Below are positions 58,535 through 64,000 of a stretch of DNA of 64,000 nucleotides, in pieces (the first letter of the stretch is position 1; every line of letters starts with the position of its first letter). Made by a program: the position numbers and the translations under genes. The DNA comes from Deroplatys truncata (Eukaryota > Arthropoda > Insecta > Mantodea > Mantidae). The DNA lies in contig CM060989.1 of assembly GCA_030765065.1 (NCBI GenBank), forward strand, positions 36,757,501 through 36,821,500, written 5' to 3'. The notes below the pieces were generated by a model. It was given only the letters and a program-made list of their open reading frames with translations, had not been told where the DNA came from and did not search any database.

Positions 58535-58863
58535 TATTTAATTAATAGAGTAGAACTAAAATATCAGTGCATTGTGAACTTTTCACCAAAACTGCTCTAT
58601 GTTAAAGCAATCAGCTTATTAACATTGGGGGTTCAGGCTAATGTATGTTTATATTTTGCTGGGAGTGACATAAATATCATTGCCATTTTGTGGTATATAG
58701 TAATATATTTTAACATGTTCTGGAGTGCCAATATTGTAGAGGAGGTAATAAAGTTGTAGACTGGCTGTTAGCATTTACTTCTTTTGTTTCTCATTAACTT
58801 GAGCAAAGCATTTGTAATCTCATGGCTAGCATAATTATCCTGACTTGCTGTTTAGCACTCTCG
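58535..58863. other. No gene seen
   Basis: Short spacer between the Tigger element and the next TIR unit. The open frame at 58574-58759 has no recognisable similarity. Confidence 0.4.
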
Positions 58864-59104
58864 GTTGATAACACAGGCCTGCGAATTTAAAATTTTTTTC
58901 TGCGGCACAGAGCTTAACAGGTCATTTTTTCATACCATGTACCATTTTTTTGGCATGCACAAAGGGAATATGTAATATGAGTTTATTTCTAGCTTTTAAG
59001 TACAATTTAAAATGTGTGAAATCATGCATACTATGAAACAATCTCAAGTTTACAGATACAACAGTTTACACTGAACTAAGAAATTTCAAACATACCTTAT
59101 GATT

Positions 59105-61030
59105 TTATTTTCTCCTCCGCTTTGTTGAAAACAAAAAGTGAGTTGACTTGTGTTTGTGGTCCTGACGAGGGTTGTCTATAATTAAACACCAACAGTAGTC
59201 AGCCATCATCGAGATGTCCCATCGACCCTGGTACCTTGTTTCCATCTCCTTTATGTCCTGGCGGAATCTCTCTCCCTGTTCTTCACTTAGTGCACCCAAG
59301 TTTTCAGGAAAAAAATTCAAGATGCGAATGCAGAAAATGCAATTTTAAGCTCATATTGCATCCAAATGCCTTTAACTTTTCAAGCAAGGTTTTAACAATA
59401 TGCTCATATTGGTCATTTTTAACATTACCCAAAAACCTGTTTATAGCTTCATTGAATGAGTCCCAAGCTTGAAGCTCTAGGTCTGTCATGATATTTCTAA
59501 AATGAACATCCTTCATGAGTTTCCGAATCTGTGGACCATCAAATATGCCTTCTTTCACTTTTGATTCAGACAACATTGGAAATTTCTGAATAAGATGTTG
59601 GAAACATGTATCATGTTTGTCCAAAGCTTTGACAAATTGCTTCGTTATCCCTAATTTGACATGTAATGGGGTAGCGAAACCTTTTGTGAGTCAATCAGCA
59701 GGTGATTTATTACATTTTTTGTCCCTGGCACTACATTTTTTCTTTTTGGATAATCAGTTTCACCCTAGTATCTTTCTCTGGCTCTAGCATCCCATTCACA
59801 CAAAAAGCACAGAATTTCATGTAGCCTGCTTGTTGGCCCAATAAAATACCACTTGTGTTCATTATATTTCATTTTTTCTAGGACAGTATGCAAAGTTTGG
59901 TGTGCTTCTTTAAGGGATGTAGAGTGAGCTATTGGAACTGAAGCAAATGTATTGCCATTGTGCAGTAGAACATCTTTCAGATTTCTTTTGCTTGAGTTAA
60001 TAAATAGACCACAATCTTTTGCTTCGTAAGCTGTTCCAAGACAACCTATCTAGTTAGGGATGTCATAAAAATACACTAGTTCCCCTTCCTTTACAAAATA
60101 TTTCTGGAACTCCTCTTCTCGATGTCTGAGTTATCTTCTGTGGTGTAGTGGTTACCATGCTAGCCTCTAGTTCCCAAGGTCACAGGTTCAAACCCGCGGA
60201 GGGCGATGGAGTTTTTTCGGCATAAAAATGACTTCCTTCAGGAGGGAAGTAAAGCCGGTGGTCTCGTGACGTTGATTTACGGCACGTAAAAGAACCTCAA
60301 GCCTGATAATGAGGCCTCTGAGCAAAATTACTGGTCTTTCATGCCTAATATAGAATGAGACGCTACAGCAGTTAAAGAGCATCCATAAATAAAACCCAAT
60401 TTTTAATTTCTGAAGTCTGTACCAGTAGGAAGTTGTTTCAGGTCCTAAAAGATTGTTTTCTTTAAGCCTTGAACCTAAAAGTTCACTTTTTTCTTTGGTA
60501 AGACCTATATCACATACCAAATCATTTAATTCTAACTCAATAAATTTGGAATGTCAACTTTTAAGTCTGGGGACCATTTTAAATCATCTCCTATACTCAA
60601 AGTATAGGTACTACTCTCTCTGGTAATACCGCAGGTGGTGATGGAACAAGAATATCAGGTCCATGAGGCACAGGCCTAATTGCTGATGGCAAGTTTGAAT
60701 ATACACTGCCTGTCTTGTTTTTTCTATTGAATTCAGATATATATCACAAACAAAAATAAGTCATTAAAATGATTTTGTTGTTTGCACCATATCATAGGAA
60801 CACCAAAGGGCATAGATGAATGAACTCCCTTACACTGTCATAGATTTTCTACACAACTTTTACACACAATATGAGGAGCAAAATTCTCGTCTTGATCTCC
60901 TAATTTAATTTTAAAATATGCCAGATACAAAATCTTGATAAGTGTGGTAATATTTATTTTTTGCTACTTTATCACATAATGCTCACAAATGTAACAGAAA
61001 TTGTTGGGATTGTTCATACAGCCCCTCCTA
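59105..61030 (-). pseudogene. Full-length broken copy of an unrecognised multi-copy protein family
   Basis: An intronless minus-strand coding region of about 550 codons, excluding a 268-bp SINE. From the N-terminus: 'NNPNNFCYICEHYV', 'YFKIKLGDQDENFAPHIVCK' followed by 'SCVENL' (a possible Cys-rich zinc site), 'SMPFGVPMIW', 'NLPSAIRPVPHGPDILVP', 'ELNDLVCDIGLTKEKSELLG', the SINE, 'GLFINSSKRNLKDVLLHNGN', 'ILCFLCEWDARA', 'LHVKLGITKQFVKALDKHD', 'QIRKLMKDVHF', 'NMSLKLHFLHSHLEFF', 'ENLGALSEEQGERFRQDIKE', 'MMADYCWCLI'. I recall closely similar proteins as repeated, uncharacterised genes in arthropod and cnidarian genomes. No function is known to me. Several stops and frameshifts, besides the SINE, inactivate it. 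A transposase is possible. Confidence 0.8.
60130..60398 (+). mobile_element. tRNA-derived SINE inserted in the unknown gene
   Basis: Same family as the copies at 11754 and 39021, with head 'tggtgtagtggttaccatgc', B box 'aggttcaaaccc' and tail 'aataaaaccc'. It interrupts the minus-strand coding text between 'SYWYR' and 'HREEEFQKYF'. Flanking 'cagacttcag' and 'cagacatcgag' (read on the minus strand) look like a decayed target duplication. Confidence 0.9.
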
Positions 61031-61599
61031 GATATACCACTCCAATTTGCCATTTTTTTCCACAAATAAAATTCACAACACAATACGGCTTCAAAAGAGA
61101 CCCACTGAAAAGAAGTTTAAAACTTTACTGAGCATTCTAAGATAGGTTCCTGTTGATATCTTAGGAATAAATGTTTATGAGATAGGTTCAACATTACCTG
61201 TAAACAGAGATAGACAGCGGTAGAACATGACGTCATATGATTTAGCATGTTTACATGTTGTAATCAACCATGCTGTAAGTCGGATATGCAGTGATGTTAA
61301 TACTAGTGTACTGAACTTTCAATTTTGTGTTGAAACAGAATTGTTCAAAATTTGTGTGTGATATGCAAAAACCGTTATTATTTTCAAAATCAGAGCTTCC
61401 AATTTGACATTGTGATGTAAAGTATTCCATGCCGCAAAATCTTCACAGGCCTGTGTTATTAACTATTTCAAACTATTTCTTGCAAATATTTATGATGAGT
61501 AACAGAAAATACATAATAAAAATTAAAATAAAATTTCTTATGTGGAATTTGTAGACTATGAAAATAAATATAAAGAAAGGTAAGTTGCTTGTGTGAGCG

Positions 61600-62580
61600 C
61601 AAAGAGAACGAACGTGTTTGGTGAACTCTCGTAAGTATGGTAAAATGGGTGTTGCGTTGCAGGTTTACCGGGCGCGTATAGGGATGTTTAATAGAAGAAG
61701 AATTAGAATTGGTGATATAGAAACTGGCACGCAAGTGCTATATTTCTGGACTGCGATAGTGCTGGCAGTTCTATTAATAATTGGAGGTGTGGAACTTAAT
61801 CCAGGACTGGCAATGAACAAGGTAAAAGTCATGTTTGAAGCCATATAAGATGACGTAAAGGAAATTAAATGTAATGAGAAGAGAATGGAAGAAAAGAGGG
61901 AAGTAAGATTGGGCGAGCTAGCCAATATTCAGATGAGGGGACAAAATCTATGGAACAAAGTGAAATCCAGGGTTGATGACATTGAGAAATAGGAAATATA
62001 TGGTAGTTTAAGGGATAAGAGATCTCCGATATACTATCTGAATTTGAAAAATGATTGGGGAAGGGAAAAATATATTGATGTTTGTGATAAAATGGAAAGG
62101 GAGGGCCTGGCGTGGGCAAGAAGAGCAACCATGTTGTTAAGCGGTTTAAAAGTTCCAAAGAACTGTGCCCACTATGTGGAAGTGTAGATAAAAATTTACA
62201 CTGTATAATAGAATGTGCAAAAACCAAAGTTTGGAGAGAGGAAATATGGAATAGGAAGTGGGATAAATTACAGATAGAGATATTATTTTTAAAACTCTTT
62301 GGAAACAATAAGAAAGAATTTTTTAAACAATTAGGAAAATATACAGGGAAGTTAAGAGAGAAATGGTGGAGGAAAATCATTAAAGAAAAAGAGAATTATA
62401 ACAACAGAAGTGATGATATAGGTAAATTATAGATGGGGAGAGTAATTTAAGTTGTTAGTTTTGGAAAATGTATATAGTAAAATGAAGGGTACATATACAC
62501 AAACAACCAGGGTGTTAAGTGTATATGATCCTACCTCAAGCAACTCCTAGAATAGCAGAATTAATGTATTAGTATCTTGA
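61600..62580 (+). mobile_element. LINE deletion derivative: 5' leader joined to the 3' end
   Basis: The left part is the start of a LINE open reading frame with a 2A-like motif. From about 61930 the text is that of the C-terminal end ('LWNKVKSRVDDIEK', then 'MLLSGLKVPKELCPLCGSVD', 'NLHCIIECAKTKVWREEIW', 'KLREKWWRKI'), ending at TAG/TAA near 62430 with a 3' UTR to about 62580. Endonuclease and reverse transcriptase are missing, so the copy was non-autonomous or deleted. The same C-terminus occurs at 35040 and 50116. Confidence 0.82.
61645..61848 (+). pseudogene. LINE ORF start with 2A-like peptide
   Basis: From ATG 61645 ('MGVALQVYRARIGMF') a basic segment is followed by a hydrophobic stretch 'VLAVLLIIGGVELNPGL'. 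The consensus of ribosome-skipping 2A peptides is D-(V/I)-E-x-N-P-G-P. Here GGVELNPG|L keeps E, N, P and G but has Gly for the Asp and Leu for the final Pro, so activity is doubtful. Such leaders sit at the start of some non-LTR retrotransposon proteins, where 2A activity and signal-peptide behaviour have been reported. A stop follows at 61846-61848. Confidence 0.7.
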
Positions 62581-62959
62581 GTTGCTATTTTTTTTTTCTT
62601 TTCTTTCTTTAATCCATAATGCATTTTAACACTGTGGTTATTTATGCATGGTGGATCATAACAAATTCATATTGCTTTATTTTTCTAAACCATTTTTCTC
62701 TTACTCTCCCATATATTCTCCTATTCTTTTTATATCCCTCTCCTTTTGTATTTTCATTATCCTAACTTTTAATACTTCTTTGTTAACATTCCCCCATTCT
62801 TTAGGTAAAAACTGATCTCTCCACAAGTTAGTTTCTTCACATTCAATTATATAATGCAAATCATTATCTGCCTCTCCACAAAGAGGACACCTATTCAAAT
62901 TCACTCCCTTCCTATCTCCCCTTAATCTAGACCAAGATAAATACGTAAGTATTAAAAGA

Positions 62960-63080
62960 GGTAGGGTATGTATGGCATTTATTGACTTAGAGAAGGCATT
63001 TGATACTATAGATAGAGAGGCACTATGGATTAAACTGAGAAGTAAGGGACTAAGCTCAAAATTCATTACAGCAATACAGA

Positions 63081-63115
<35 letters not shown>

Positions 63116-63752
63116 TAATAAGTTTTATAATAGGCTGAATGGTGATTAAATTATGGGAAAAATTGATAGTAATATAGGGTTAAGACAAGGTTGCAAACTT
63201 AGCCCTATACTGTTTAACTTATTTATTGACGATATCTTAGAAGAGTTGAATAAGCATAACTTATATTTACCCACAGTAAATAATAGAGAAATTCCAGGAT
63301 TGCTTTTTGCAGATGATTTAGTGGTAGGTTCTATTTTAGTAGGAGGTCTAACAAAAGTGTTACATATCATGTATTCATTTTGTACGAAATGGGGTTTAAG
63401 AATAAATTTTAAAAAATCAAAGATAATGGTATTTAAAAAGAGCTATAAATTGAAGGAGGAAAAGTGGTATGTGGAAGGGGAAGAGTTGCAAATAGTAAAC
63501 AAGTTTGATTATTTGGGAGTGAGAATAAGTAGTAATGGGAGATGGAATGATCACAAGATAAGTGCCTTAGCTAAGGGAAGATTAGCAATGACTGCTATAA
63601 GAATATGCTTAAAGAAAATACCAGATATGCAAATGAAATGGTTGGAAAGGGTTTACAAAGCTATAGTTGAAGCAAAAATGGCCTATGGATCAGAGATTTG
63701 GGGAAGTGACAAAGGATGGGAGATGACTGATAAAGTATTAGTATCTAGATAG
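62960..63752 (+). pseudogene. LINE reverse transcriptase, catalytic core present
   Basis: The open text shows 'MAFIDLEKAFDTIDREALWI' (first catalytic Asp), then an (AT)n run that has expanded inside the coding region (63083-63112) and a stop near 63149. It then stays open for 199 residues from 63153: 'IGLRQGCKLSPILFNLFIDD', 'LLFADDLVV' (FADD catalytic pair), 'KFDYLGVRISSNGRWNDHKI' and 'KWLERVYKAIVEAKMAYGSE'. It ends at 63750 where the insertion stops, just before the post-RT domain seen at 49645. The FADD core is intact but lacks a start, a nuclease and the C-terminus. Confidence 0.85.
63083..63112. repeat. (AT)n microsatellite within LINE coding sequence
   Basis: Alternating AT run that replaces part of the RT text between 'IQNKY' and 'GKIDSNIGLRQG', adding an Ile-Tyr repeat to the frame. 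Confidence 0.9.
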
Positions 63753-63786
63753 TAGGAAAGGAAAATATAAATTATATAATTATATA

Positions 63787-64000
63787 CAAGGGCTGATCAA
63801 CAAAGACTGAGACTGATTTTTTCCTGTAGCTTCCGTGATAGTTTCGTATCTGTAACATAAATATTTGAAAAGAGCGGATTTTTATGCATAATGTTGGTAG
63901 GCAGCAGCACTCTCATATTGGTAGGTTGGTAGGCAGCAACACACTCATATTGGTAGGTTGGTAGTAATGCTCTATTTTGTACACCCTACGTGCATTTCGC
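63787..64000. mobile_element. Start of another mariner-type element, cut by the window edge
   Basis: 'caagggctgatcaacaaaga' follows TA at 63785-63786 and resembles a mariner terminal repeat (compare 'caagggctgtcccagaag' at 53291). Within it, from about 63893, a unit near 34 bp ('ttggtaggcagca(g/a)cac' ...) is repeated about two and a half times. No transposase is reached before the end. Confidence 0.6.

Larger units (their letters stand above)
58864..61463 (-). mobile_element. 2.6-kb unit with terminal inverted repeats carrying an unknown gene family
   Basis: The left end reads 'gttgataacacaggcctgcg'. The right end, complemented, reads 'gttaataacacaggcctgtg', and similarity continues inward to a shared 'gcggca' about 20-30 bp in. 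If the repeat proper starts at TAACACAGG, the outer four bases are TTGA on the left and TTAA on the right, compatible with a decayed TTAA target duplication as in Kolobok or piggyBac elements. The unit encloses the complete gene copy at 59105-61030. Confidence 0.65.
62600..63752. mobile_element. LINE copy with an inverted half (twin-priming pattern)
   Basis: On the minus strand 62940-62700 encodes the C-terminal knuckle 'LNRCPLCGEADNDLHYIIEC' and runs to a poly-A-like tail (T run at about 62589-62610 on the plus strand). Immediately next to it, on the plus strand from 62941, lies the reverse-transcriptase part of the same lineage. The RT segment's 5' end abuts the 3' segment, the arrangement expected when a LINE insertion primes from both target strands. 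Confidence 0.82.

Noticed and set aside
61865-62380. 171-codon Ser/Phe/Pro-rich minus-strand frame
   Set aside because: Antisense of the LINE C-terminal region. The plus strand carries the recognisable zinc-knuckle text.
1-64000. Prokaryotic features: operons, ribosome binding sites, CRISPR arrays, insertion sequences of bacterial type
   Set aside because: Split exons, TA-flanked mariners, LINEs and tRNA-derived SINEs show a nuclear eukaryotic sequence. No spaced direct-repeat arrays were seen.

Overview
The window looks like gene-poor, AT-rich nuclear DNA of an arthropod, most likely an insect with a large, transposon-rich genome. This rests on split exons with GT-AG introns, many mariner-type transposons with TA target duplications, several non-LTR retrotransposon (LINE) lineages, a Penelope-like GIY-YIG fragment, a deleted Gypsy element and tRNA-derived SINEs. 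The species cannot be fixed from sequence alone. There are no operons, CRISPR arrays or other prokaryotic features.

Only one host gene is well supported: three exons of an Aurora-type serine/threonine kinase on the minus strand (55577-55443, 41399-41241, 38785-38554). Their splice phases fit exactly and give about 173 continuous kinase-domain residues, from the start of the ATP-lobe 'HPN' to just after 'DLIKR'. The first and last coding exons were not found. The 14-kb and 2.5-kb introns between these exons are packed with mobile DNA.

Layout: 1-8514 is a giant inverted repeat (arms about 4.2 kb, spacer about 150 bp) carrying a dead mariner in each arm. 8515-21081 holds a MITE, SINEs, a hAT remnant, two copies of a 0.9-kb repeat and LINE pieces. 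21082-23848 is a Gypsy-type LTR element that has lost most of pol. 24505-27285 is a LINE interrupted by a mariner. 29380-38343 is a nest of mariners, DUF4817-type transposons, two LINE lineages, fold-back MITEs and the 0.9-kb repeat. 38554-55577 is the kinase gene with its transposon-filled introns. 56279-58534 has a MITE and a Tigger/pogo element. 58864-61463 is a 2.6-kb unit with terminal inverted repeats that carries a full-length but broken copy of an unrecognised multi-copy protein family. 61600-63752 has two rearranged LINE copies, one preserving a 2A-like peptide, and a further mariner end begins at 63787.

No transposon here looks intact: nearly every coding region has stops, frameshifts or internal deletions. 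The nesting gives relative ages. The points most worth a second look are the palindrome with a step in arm identity, the TIR-flanked unknown protein family, the 2A-like LINE leader, the transposon whose terminal repeats contain the start of its own transposase gene, and a 68-bp near-perfect hairpin.
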